A DNA stretch of 39,294 bases. It comes from an uncultured Dorea sp. (GTDB lineage Bacteria > Bacillota > Clostridia > Lachnospirales > Lachnospiraceae). The notes below the pieces were generated by a model, which had not been told where the DNA came from, ran no database searches, and saw only the letters and a list, made by a program, of their open reading frames with translations. Both the position numbers and the translations under genes were made by a program. The first letter of the stretch is position 1, and every line of letters begins with the position of its first letter. Positions 33,076 to 39,294 of this stretch are shown piece after piece. The stretch lies in NCBI GenBank assembly GCA_947063855.1, contig CAMSTW010000030.1, forward strand, positions 1 through 39,294, read 5' to 3'.

Positions 33076-34099
33076 TGTGAAAATAACTTCAAAGCGGCAT
33101 GTATTTACATCTGCATATTCATGGATTCTGGCATTCGTCCTGATATGTACCCTTATAGCGCCTTTTAGCCTGACTGCCCATGCGGCGCCAAAGGAGAAGT
33201 ACACTTATACGGTACGGCTCTTTGCAGGGGCGCATGGAACAGTCAATGGGGAAGAAATGCTTGTATTTGATAATCTGGAATATGACAGTCCATTGCCGTT
33301 CAGCCAGAGAGTGGTGAAGCTTGATGATAACAGTAAATATTATATCCGTGGAATCCGTGAGAGCGGGAAGGATAACAGTACGACGCCGACTGCTGAAGAG
33401 CTGGAGAAGGAGTACAAAGTAAAAGGCGACCAGGATTATGTGGTTGCATACGGCGTCCTGGGAAATGCCGTTGCATATACGGTGGAATATGTAGACGCCG
33501 ACGGCAATGAGCTGGCTCCCACAGAGACCTATTATGGAAATGTCGGGGACCGTCCGGTCGTAGCGTTCCTATATATCGAGGGATATCTGCCGCAGGCCTA
33601 TAACCTGACAGGCACACTTAGGGAGAACCCGGCGGACAATGTGTTCCGCTTCACATATGAACCTCTTCCGACAGCCGGAGAGACGCCGGCACCGACGCCC
33701 GAACCAGAGACGCCGGCAACTACGACGCCTGCGGCAGCAACTCCGGCAGCGCCGGCAGCGGATGTAGCGGCAGCCAACGCGGCGGCAGAGGCTGCGGGAG
33801 TGACGCCTCCGCCACTGGTACAGGCGACGGACGAGAATGTCCCGCTGGCAGACGGAGCCGGCGGTAATGAAGACGGTGACGGAGAAGGTCAGGAGATGAT
33901 GCAGGTAAGCGACGGTCAGACGCCTCTTGGCAGGGGGGACTTTGCAACACTCCTTCTGGATCTTCCGGCGGCGGCCAAGGCAGGGATTCTGTCCATTCTG
34001 ATCTTATTAGGAGCAGGAGGAGGATACCTGTACATCCGTAAGAAGAGGATGCTTAACGTAAGCATAGGAAGTGCAGGAAACGAAGGACATGACGAATAG
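33056..34099 (+). CDS. Membrane-tethered surface protein with MucBP-like domain and Pro/Ala linker
   Basis: About 347 residues. A signal peptide (LAFVLICTLIAPFSLTAHAA) precedes two small beta domains; the second (VEYVDADGNELAPTETYYGNVGD) resembles MucBP modules of mucin-binding proteins. A Pro/Thr/Ala-rich linker (about 208-265) and an acidic Gly stretch follow. The C-terminus is a hydrophobic helix (AGILSILILLGAGGGYLYI) with RKKRML, but no LPxTG-like motif is evident, so it may remain in the membrane. The start is ATG 33056, inside the upstream gene, with GGAAGGA ahead; the longer frame from 32972 has no coding sense. Its 3' end overlaps the SipW gene. Confidence 0.75.
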   Translation: MARRWNNVKITSKRHVFTSAYSWILAFVLICTLIAPFSLTAHAAPKEKYTYTVRLFAGAHGTVNGEEMLVFDNLEYDSPLPFSQRVVKLDDNSKYYIRGIRESGKDNSTTPTAEELEKEYKVKGDQDYVVAYGVLGNAVAYTVEYVDADGNELAPTETYYGNVGDRPVVAFLYIEGYLPQAYNLTGTLRENPADNVFRFTYEPLPTAGETPAPTPEPETPATTTPAAATPAAPAADVAAANAAAEAAGVTPPPLVQATDENVPLADGAGGNEDGDGEGQEMMQVSDGQTPLGRGDFATLLLDLPAAAKAGILSILILLGAGGGYLYIRKKRMLNVSIGSAGNEGHDE

Positions 34100-34658
34100 A
34101 GTTAAGACGCAGCCGAATGGACAGCGCAGGGCAAAGGGAGGGAAATTGGTTCCCGCCCTTTGCAACCTTATAGGGACATTGATCCTGGTAAGTGTGATCG
34201 CTACCTGCCTGCCGGTTACGGTGCCGCGTTTTCTGGGATACGGGATCTACCATGTGGTCAGCGGGAGTATGGCGCCTGAGATTCCCATAGGGAGTGCGAT
34301 CTATGTGAAGGCGGCTGAGCCTGAGACCATAGAAGAGGGAGATATCATCGCTTTTGAGAGCGGTGAAGTGGTGATTACTCACCGCGTAGTGAAGAATAAG
34401 ACGGTGGAAGGAACCTTCACAACGAAGGGCGACGCTAATGAGGGGGAGGACATGAACGATGTACCGTATGCGGCGGTGATCGGTCGCGTGACTGCCCATT
34501 TTCCTGTGCTTGGGGAATTGATGGAAGTGTACACAAGCACGGTCGGGAAAGTCTACGCCGTATGCTTCGCCGCCTGCGGAGCGATGTTCAACATCCTGGC
34601 AGGAAGATTGAGAGAGAGGAACCGCTTCGGAGAGCAGAAGGTGGAGCTTAGGGATTAG
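34089..34658 (+). CDS. sipW: SipW-type signal peptidase I (ER-like, Ser/His dyad)
   Basis: The product of about 189 residues has an N-terminal membrane helix (about 24-42) and a C-terminal one (about 153-172). HVVSGSMAP contains the nucleophile Ser60. Where bacterial P-type enzymes have Lys, this protein has VITHRVV with His98, and TKGDANEGED carries the Asp-containing box. This is the ER/SipW group, which processes TasA-like precursors in Bacillus. Two such substrates are encoded just upstream. The frame opens at GTG 34071; ATG 34089 is preferred because AGGAAA lies eight bases before it. It overlaps the preceding stop. Confidence 0.92.
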   Translation: MTNRVKTQPNGQRRAKGGKLVPALCNLIGTLILVSVIATCLPVTVPRFLGYGIYHVVSGSMAPEIPIGSAIYVKAAEPETIEEGDIIAFESGEVVITHRVVKNKTVEGTFTTKGDANEGEDMNDVPYAAVIGRVTAHFPVLGELMEVYTSTVGKVYAVCFAACGAMFNILAGRLRERNRFGEQKVELRD

Positions 34659-34661
34659 GAG

Positions 34662-35441
34662 ATGAAGAAAAAGATCAGAAGGATTATCATGGCGGTGCTG
34701 CTGGTCATATTCATAGGTTCGGTCAGTGTGATTGGATTCGTGATGAAGCAGTACCGGGACAATGACAGGATATATGCACAGGCGTCGGAAGAATTTACAA
34801 AGACCAATGAAGATTCCGGCGGGGAGACGGCGCCGAAGGTGGTGGATTTCGACGCATTGCTTAAGGTCAATCCGGAGGTTGCAGGGTGGATCTATTGTGA
34901 GGGAACGGTGATTGACTATCCGGTTCTTAAGGGCGGGGACAACAAGTTCTATTTAAGTCACACCTATGAGAAGGAATACAGCGTGTCCGGTTCTATTTTC
35001 GCAGATGCCCATAACAGGCCGGGCTTCGTGGACGCCAATACGATTCTCTACGGACACCATATGAAGAATGATTCCATGTTTGCCACGCTTGAGAACTGGC
35101 AGGACCAGCAGTACTATGAGGAGCATCCGGTGATGTGGCTTCTGACGCCCGAGAGGGATTATAAGATTGAATTGTTCAGCGGGTATATGACGTCCGCCCG
35201 CGCGGATACTTACACCATGATACAGGAGCCGGGGGCGGAGATGGATGCGTATCTTGAGAAGGCGGCGTCGCAGTCCGCGTTCCAGTCGGACGTGGAGATA
35301 GACGGCAAGAGCCGTTATGTGCTTCTGTCTACCTGTGCGTATGTATTTGACAATGCAAGAGCCGTGCTCCACGGGAAGCTTACGCCGGTGGAAAGCGCGG
35401 GCGGAATGCCGCTTGCCGGGAGCGGGACGGGTGCAGAATAA
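34662..35441 (+). CDS. srtB: Class B sortase
   Basis: The 259-residue protein has a basic N-terminus, one membrane helix (about 9-28) and a sortase domain. Segments typical of class B are WIYCEGTVIDYPVLKGGDN, YGHHMKNDSMFATLENW with the catalytic His near 132, and LSTCAYVFDNARAVLHGKL with Cys225 and Arg233. Class B enzymes usually anchor a single dedicated protein to peptidoglycan. The VKTGD protein in the same run is the obvious candidate substrate. Only 3 bases separate it from the SipW stop. Long minisatellites follow. Confidence 0.94.
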   Translation: MKKKIRRIIMAVLLVIFIGSVSVIGFVMKQYRDNDRIYAQASEEFTKTNEDSGGETAPKVVDFDALLKVNPEVAGWIYCEGTVIDYPVLKGGDNKFYLSHTYEKEYSVSGSIFADAHNRPGFVDANTILYGHHMKNDSMFATLENWQDQQYYEEHPVMWLLTPERDYKIELFSGYMTSARADTYTMIQEPGAEMDAYLEKAASQSAFQSDVEIDGKSRYVLLSTCAYVFDNARAVLHGKLTPVESAGGMPLAGSGTGAE

Positions 35442-35466
35442 GGGATAGATATGAGCGAAGTCTGAC

Positions 35467-35638
35467 CGGTATGCATCAAAGGGTTAGGATGTAGGAATCG
35501 TCAGGCAGGGAATCGGTATGCATCAAAGGATTAGGATGTAGGAATCGTCAGGAGAATCGGTATGCATCAAAGGGTTAGGATGTAGGAATCGTCAGGAGAA
35601 TCGGTATGCATCAAAGGGTTAGGATGTAGGAATCGTCA
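35467..35638 (+). repeat. 44-base tandem repeat, four copies
   Basis: Copies starting CGGTATGCATCAAAGG begin at 35467, 35514, 35558 and 35602. The first interval is 47 bases, the next two 44. Each contains the palindrome ATGCAT and ends GTAGGAATCGTCA. Confidence 0.96.
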
Positions 35639-35743
35639 TGCAGAGAAGAGGGAATCTGGAAAATATGTGTAAAGTTGTGTGTACGAAAGATTAAGCTGGG
35701 ACAGATAAAGTCCGATATGAAATAAGACGGGATATGAGATATG

Positions 35744-35965
35744 ACCGGATATGGAATAGCGGGACGGGTAACATAAACCGGATATGGAACGAGACGGGAT
35801 ATGGGACAGGACCGGATATGGAATAGCGGGACGGGTAGCGTAAACCGGATATGGAACGAGACGGGATATGGGACAGGACCGGATATGGAATAGCGGGACG
35901 GGTAGCGTAAACCGGATATGGAACGAGACGGGATATGGGACAGGACCGGATATGAAGCAGACGGG
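35744..35965 (+). repeat. 67-base tandem repeat with an inner 17-base period
   Basis: Three full 67-base units start at 35744, 35811 and 35878, with a partial at 35945. Within a unit the core GGATATGG recurs at offsets 4, 37 and 54, giving subunits of 17, 17, 17 and 16 bases. One subunit (GGGACGGGTAGCGTAA) has lost the core. Confidence 0.96.
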
Positions 35966-36032
35966 ATATGAGACAGGACCGTATATGGAATTAAGTATCG
36001 GATCAGAAAGCAGAGATTGAAGGATTATGGGA

Positions 36033-37250
36033 ATGAGTGAAGAAGAAAACGTTCTATATGTGCAGATGTTTGGTAATTTTGCCATGACCTGGAACGGGCG
36101 TCTGGTAGCCGGAGGCTCCAGGTCCAGTGAGACGCAGTTTGCATATCTGATGCAGCTGCTCCTGCACAGCGGAAAGAGCGGAATCGCCAGGGACCAGCTT
36201 GAGCGGATTTTATTTGAGGACAGGGATATACAGGATCTCCATCATGCGATGCGGAGCGTGATCTATAACGCGAAGAAGAAGCTTAAGAATGCAGGACTTC
36301 CGGATGTGAATTATATCGAGCAGAAGAAGGGCATCTATTACTGGACGGGAGATGTTCCGGTGGTGGAAGATGCGGCAGAGCTTGACCGGCTGTATCTGAC
36401 GGCAGAGGCAGAGGAGGAGCCGGAGGAGAAGCTCAGGCGTTATATCGAAGCGGTACATTGCTATACAGGAGAATTCTTAGGGCTTCAGGCCGGAACCGTA
36501 TGGGTGGCGCAGGAAGCAAGACGTGATCGGGGGATTTTCTGCATGTGTGTGGAGAAGGCGGTGGAACTGCTTCGGAAGAAGCAGGATTATCTTACGATGG
36601 AGCGGCTGGGACTCTATGCAACCCGGATCAATCCGCTGGCGGACTGGGAGACGGTGACCATGGAGGCGCTGGTAGCCCTTGGACGGGACGAAGACGCGGG
36701 AAAGCTCTATGATGACACCGTTGAGTTATATTTTCAGGAGCAGGGTTTACGTCCATCAGATCGCCTGATGGAGCTTCTGGGGCGTCTTGGTACACAGATG
36801 GGACACCATTATGCGGTTCTTGATACGATACAGGAGAAGCTGTTTGAAGAGAAGGAAGAGACGCACGGCGGGTATCTGTGCTCTTATCCGGTGTTCCGGG
36901 GGATCTACCAGATGGTGGAGCGGATCATGGAGCGGGGCGGTCAGTCGGTCTACCTGATGTTGTGCACGGTGGTGGACAGTAAGGGGAACCCGATGAAGGA
37001 AGGTCCGATGCTGGAAGAACTGTCAGAGAGGCTTGGGGACGCCATCTGTCAGTCGGTACGCCGCAGCGATGCGGTCAATAAGTATGGCAGGGGTCAGTAT
37101 CTGGTATTGCTGTTGAATACGACAAGGGAGAACTGCCGTGTATTGCAGAAGAGGATCAACGAACATTTTCTGGTAGGACGGCAGAGGACCGGGATTCATT
37201 ATCATGTGAACAGCGTGGTGTGTACGCCGGCGGGGGAGAGAGTTCTGTAG
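36033..37250 (+). CDS. SARP/BTAD-type transcriptional regulator with degenerate GGDEF-like C-terminus
   Basis: About 405 residues. Residues 5-95 look like the winged-helix DNA-binding domain of SARP regulators (VQMFGNFAMTWNGRLVAGG, ending in NYIEQKKGIYYW). Residues 100-245 are BTAD-like TPR helices. The last 120 residues resemble a GGDEF domain: GDAICQSVRRSDAVNKYGRGQYLVLLLN, where the signature GGDEF would be GRGQY, so catalysis is not expected. Regulation by ligand or protein contact is possible. It lies right behind the sortase B cluster, so control of the fibre loci is a reasonable inference. ATG 36033 is chosen over 36027, which is too close to GAAGGA. A 41-base tandem repeat begins seven bases before its stop. 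Confidence 0.78.
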   Translation: MSEEENVLYVQMFGNFAMTWNGRLVAGGSRSSETQFAYLMQLLLHSGKSGIARDQLERILFEDRDIQDLHHAMRSVIYNAKKKLKNAGLPDVNYIEQKKGIYYWTGDVPVVEDAAELDRLYLTAEAEEEPEEKLRRYIEAVHCYTGEFLGLQAGTVWVAQEARRDRGIFCMCVEKAVELLRKKQDYLTMERLGLYATRINPLADWETVTMEALVALGRDEDAGKLYDDTVELYFQEQGLRPSDRLMELLGRLGTQMGHHYAVLDTIQEKLFEEKEETHGGYLCSYPVFRGIYQMVERIMERGGQSVYLMLCTVVDSKGNPMKEGPMLEELSERLGDAICQSVRRSDAVNKYGRGQYLVLLLNTTRENCRVLQKRINEHFLVGRQRTGIHYHVNSVVCTPAGERVL

Positions 37251-37331
37251 ATAGGAAGCTGGTCCCGGACGCATTTCGGAGCGTTCTGTAGATAGGAAGC
37301 TGGTCCCGGACGCATTTCGGAGCGTTCTGTA
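37243..37331 (+). repeat. 41-base tandem repeat across the regulator stop codon
   Basis: TTCTGTAGATAGGAAGCTGG followed by TCCCGGACGCATTTCGGAGCG occurs at 37243 and 37284, with a partial copy at 37325. The first copy supplies the stop TAG (37248-37250) of the regulator gene. Confidence 0.95.
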
Positions 37332-37423
37332 GAACAGATAAGGACAGGCAGATTGCAGAAGGAAGCAGAAGAGGCGGACTGTAGGATTCGAATAGAGTAT
37401 AAGTTTAGAGAGGAAACAGATGT

Positions 37424-37909
37424 ATGGAGAGATCTCAATGGTACATAGGATCACCGAATGGTGTGGTGTTGTGTGTAGATCAGGTGGGAGAGAGCCGGTT
37501 ATCGGGAAGGATGTATCACGGTTACAGCACAGAGGCGGTCGAGATCAGAGAGATAGAGCAGTTATTGTTTGAACTGGAACGTTTCTTTGATTCCATTAAT
37601 TTTCCCTATCCATCAACCAATGAGCGCAAATTTCAGAAAGAAGAGACACACAGGGGACAGATAGAAACGAAGGTGAAGAAAGTGAGTGATGAAGAATTGC
37701 TGAAGAAGCATGGAGATATCGGGACGTTTATCATACGGGTACAGCATCGTCAGAACAGCAGCTGGCAGGGACGGATCACATGGATGGATAAGGACAAGAC
37801 CATCAGCTTCCGGTCTGTGTGGGAGATGATCAAGCTGATTGCCAGCGCGCTGGATACGGTCAGCGGGCCGGAAGAAAATGAGGAAGAAAAGAGCTGGCCT
37901 GAGACGTAA
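37424..37909 (+). CDS. Hypothetical protein near the sortase locus
   Basis: The 161-residue protein has no signal peptide or membrane helix. Its middle contains FELERFFDSINFPYPSTNERKF and its C-terminal half GTFIIRVQHRQNSSWQGRITWMDKDKT, a compact beta-rich block, then SFRSVWEMIKLIASAL. The tail is acidic (EENEEEKSWPET). I recall similar proteins of unknown function beside sortase or TasA-like genes in Lachnospiraceae but cannot name a domain. AGAGAGGAAAC precedes ATG 37424. It may belong with the upstream regulator, 173 bases away, as a modulator of the surface loci. Confidence 0.65.
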   Translation: MERSQWYIGSPNGVVLCVDQVGESRLSGRMYHGYSTEAVEIREIEQLLFELERFFDSINFPYPSTNERKFQKEETHRGQIETKVKKVSDEELLKKHGDIGTFIIRVQHRQNSSWQGRITWMDKDKTISFRSVWEMIKLIASALDTVSGPEENEEEKSWPET

Positions 37910-37950
37910 AAGGATGATTTAAAAAAATTAAAAAAATTTGAAAAAAAGGG

Positions 37951-37978
37951 TTGATTTTTGCAGAAAAGCTGTTATAAT
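37951..37978 (+). promoter_or_regulatory. Promoter of the tRNA genes
   Basis: TTGATT (37951-37956) and TATAAT (37973-37978) are 16 bases apart, ending 22 bases before the first tRNA. Confidence 0.8.
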
Positions 37979-38000
37979 ATAACATGTTCGCTGGTGATGA

Positions 38001-38071
38001 TGCGGATTGGTGTAACGGCAGCACAGCAGACTCTGACTCTGTTAGTAGAGGTTCAAATCCTCTATCCGTAG
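38001..38071 (+). tRNA. tRNA-Gln (anticodon CUG)
   Basis: The cloverleaf folds fully: acceptor TGCGGAT with ATCCGTA, D arm GTGT/GCAC, anticodon arm GCAGA-CTCTGAC-TCTGT with anticodon CTG at positions 34-36, and T arm AGAGG-TTCAAAT-CCTCT. The U start and G discriminator suit glutamine. CCA is not encoded. ORFs over it are artefacts. Confidence 0.9.
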
Positions 38072-38087
38072 TTCCTTGGCAGGGGCG

Positions 38088-38116
38088 CCGGGTGCCTTGG
38101 CGGACAAGGCATCCGG
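38088..38116 (+). other. Hairpin between the two tRNAs
   Basis: CCGGGTGCCTT (38088-38098) pairs with AAGGCATCCGG (38106-38116), 11 pairs with one G-U, loop GGCGGAC. No T-run follows. It may be a processing signal of the tRNA precursor. Confidence 0.6.
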
Positions 38117-38133
38117 ACATAATTACATATCAT

Positions 38134-38207
<74 letters not shown>

Positions 38208-38222
38208 TTTTTGAGAGAGATA

Positions 38223-38260
38223 CCTCAAAGCCTTATATTTACTGGCTTTGAGGTGTTTTT
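38223..38260 (+). terminator. Terminator of the tRNA operon
   Basis: CCTCAAAGCC (38223-38232) pairs perfectly with GGCTTTGAGG (38244-38253), followed by TGTTTTTA. Confidence 0.93.
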
Positions 38261-38376
38261 ATATTTTCAAAGTATATCCGAAAACTCTCTAAAAACTTCT
38301 ATATTTTACCCGGTACTAAAAATGTTACTAAAAATCGCCCAGCAGGTGATTTACCGGATAATTTCCCCGCAAACCC

Positions 38377-38604
38377 TTATGCAAACAGGTCTGCAGCGGC
38401 CAGGGATATCTGGCTTAGGTCATTATCACTTGCATTTAACCTCTGTCGTATAAAGTGGGAATATATATTCAAGGTCGTCTGGGCATCTGTGTGCCCCAAC
38501 CAGTATTGAAGTTTCTTAATGTCCCACCCTTTGTTGATCAGTATGGATGCGCAACTGTGCCTGAGATTGTGCAAAGTGATTTCTGGTCGTCCAAAAGACT
38601 TCCG
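38377..38604 (-). pseudogene. Tyrosine recombinase/phage integrase, C-terminal remnant
   Basis: The frame encodes the catalytic end of a tyrosine integrase: GRPEITLHNLRHSCAS with the HxLRH motif, KKLQYWLGHTDAQTT with the GH motif, and NIYSHF with the nucleophile Tyr. A TGA at 38605-38607 interrupts the same frame, and nothing upstream of it looks like an integrase. About 300 N-terminal residues are therefore missing. It lies about 170 bases from the tRNA-Pro 3' end, facing it, which fits the decayed integrase of an element that once used this tRNA. Confidence 0.85.
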
Positions 38605-38698
38605 TCAATTGTTGCCTGGGCAAATACAGCATAGAGGATATTCCGGTAATCTCTGACAGATCTGACTGATAACGGCTCTGGCTCCTTTGTCTTTTGAT

Positions 38699-38984
38699 TT
38701 AGATGTTGGTAAACCCGTCTCCGGCAAACCCGCCCTGCTGTTGGCCATACTGGGTGTTTCTGTCCTGCTGCTGGTACATCTGGTTTCCAACGGATCTATT
38801 CTGTGCAGGGGCATTTGACTGGTAAGAACCGCCTTGCGGGGCTCCTCCGTTCGCAGGCTGCGAACCGTTGCCCATGTTACTGCCTCCATTCGGATAGCTG
38901 CCGCCTGCAGTACCATTCCCGTTATTCGGATAGTTGGCACCTCCATTTCCGTTACCAGCATTGGAATTATAGCTATAGTTAATG
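38699..38984 (-). pseudogene. Gly/Asn/Gln-rich C-terminal coding remnant
   Basis: On the minus strand the frame ending in TAA at 38699-38701 encodes about 94 residues of clear compositional bias: NAGNGNGGANYPNNGNG, then GSYPNGGSNMGNG, QMYQQQDRNTQYGQQQ, ending FAGDGFTNI. Codon-level periodicity and the lack of stops suggest a real protein tail. No start with a ribosome site is found, and a TGA closes the frame at 39041. It is probably the 5'-truncated end of a gene from the decayed element. Family unknown. Confidence 0.5.
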
Positions 38985-39143
38985 AAATAAATTCTATATA
39001 TAGATTTTTCGGGAATAAAAAGATTTGGGGAAGATTTGATTCAGCCAATTTGCAGGGAAGGAATGACTTGCTAATTTTTATCTTAGATGTTAGTATAGGA
39101 TTGTAAGAAAACATTTCCTGAAAGATAGAACGGAGGTGGGCTG

Positions 39144-39294
39144 TTGGCAGATATTCCTGAAGCAGTCAATATCCAATGGCATCCCGGTTTTTATGGCGCG
39201 GCAGAGCTTGAATTTATATCAAATAAGGGTGACCTTGAATTCCAAAGGGAATTTAACCTGAGCAAAGAACCCATTCGTATGGATCTGCTGATTA
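39144..39294 (+). CDS. Unrecognised protein, 5' end only
   Basis: Translation from TTG 39144 follows GGAGGTG (39132-39138) and runs open to the window end. It starts MADIPEAVNIQWHPGFYGA and continues through AAELEFISNKGDLEFQRE and NLSKEPIRMDLLI. The W-H-P-x-F-Y and L-S-K-x-P-I-x-x-D-L-L patterns resemble uncharacterised Clostridiales proteins, possibly of a PD-(D/E)XK type, but only 50 residues are visible and I give no function. Confidence 0.6.
   Translation, partial: MADIPEAVNIQWHPGFYGAAELEFISNKGDLEFQREFNLSKEPIRMDLLI

Larger units (their letters stand above)
35442..36032. other. 591-base intergenic region filled with two minisatellites
   Basis: No believable ORF is present on either strand. 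The region holds a 44-base array (35467-35638) and a 67-base array (35744-35965). Minus-strand frames through the second array are open only because the repeat is biased. No clear terminator for the sortase gene or consensus promoter for the regulator was found. Confidence 0.7.

Noticed and set aside
35467..35965. CRISPR or phage attachment arrays
   Set aside because: Both arrays are plain tandem repeats without spacers, and no integrase or cas gene is adjacent.
35636..36085. 149-codon minus-strand ORF with repeated HIRS/YPV phrases
   Set aside because: It is a by-product of the 67-base minisatellite; no start signal or domain.

Overview
The window looks like a chromosomal piece of a gut-type Firmicute of the family Lachnospiraceae (Dorea, Mediterraneibacter or Faecalicatena-like). 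This is inferred from protein style and gene set: LL-diaminopimelate aminotransferase, PduL, a TM1266-like protein, HelD, glnA next to an ANTAR gene, T-box control of tyrS, and Lachnospiraceae-type sortase-anchored surface proteins. No species can be named from sequence alone.

Layout. Bases 1-6.8 kb are mostly housekeeping: the tail of a fumarate-reductase-like flavoprotein, tyrS behind a long T-box leader, an M15 D-Ala-D-Ala carboxypeptidase-like protein, a GH13 amylase on the minus strand, a GNAT acetyltransferase, and rplM-rpsI with a near-consensus promoter and a clear terminator. From 6.84 to 7.79 kb there is an AT-rich accessory patch with a 57-residue ORF and a HigBA-like toxin-antitoxin pair with its own promoter and a palindromic operator. 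From 7.85 to 17.9 kb come a pRiA4b ORF-3-like protein, a HelD-type helicase, a PdaB-like deacetylase with altered metal motifs, a TM1266-like regulator, pduL, a small membrane protein, glnA with a terminator-like leader, an ANTAR antiterminator, then dapF and dapL for meso-diaminopimelate and lysine.

From 18 to 37.9 kb is a large cell-surface region. Two paralogous coiled-coil proteins flank an Rpn/PD-(D/E)XK-like gene. The second paralogue is tightly linked to a pilus module: a Lys-type signal peptidase I, a 1460-residue LPETG adhesin with Cys/His repeats and a fibro-slime domain, an LPSTG major pilin and a class C sortase. Directly after it lies a compact run of seven genes: a CnaB-like secreted protein, two TasA-like proteins with SipW-type signal peptides, a VKTGD-tailed surface protein, a second membrane-tethered surface protein, a SipW-type (Ser/His) signal peptidase and a class B sortase. 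Next come two minisatellite arrays and a SARP/BTAD-type regulator whose C-terminus looks like a degenerate GGDEF domain. The most interesting possibility is that this is one coordinated dual fibre system: a sortase-C pilus and a SipW/TasA-type fibre anchored by sortase B.

The right end has tRNA-Gln(CUG) and tRNA-Pro(CGG) with a terminator, then a decayed tyrosine-integrase remnant, a Gly/Asn/Gln-rich coding remnant and the start of an unrecognised gene. This is the usual picture of an old integration site beside a tRNA.

A recurring feature is minisatellites placed just after, or across, stop codons (after tyrS, after the class B sortase, across the end of the SARP gene), plus in-frame repeats in helD and in the first coiled-coil gene.
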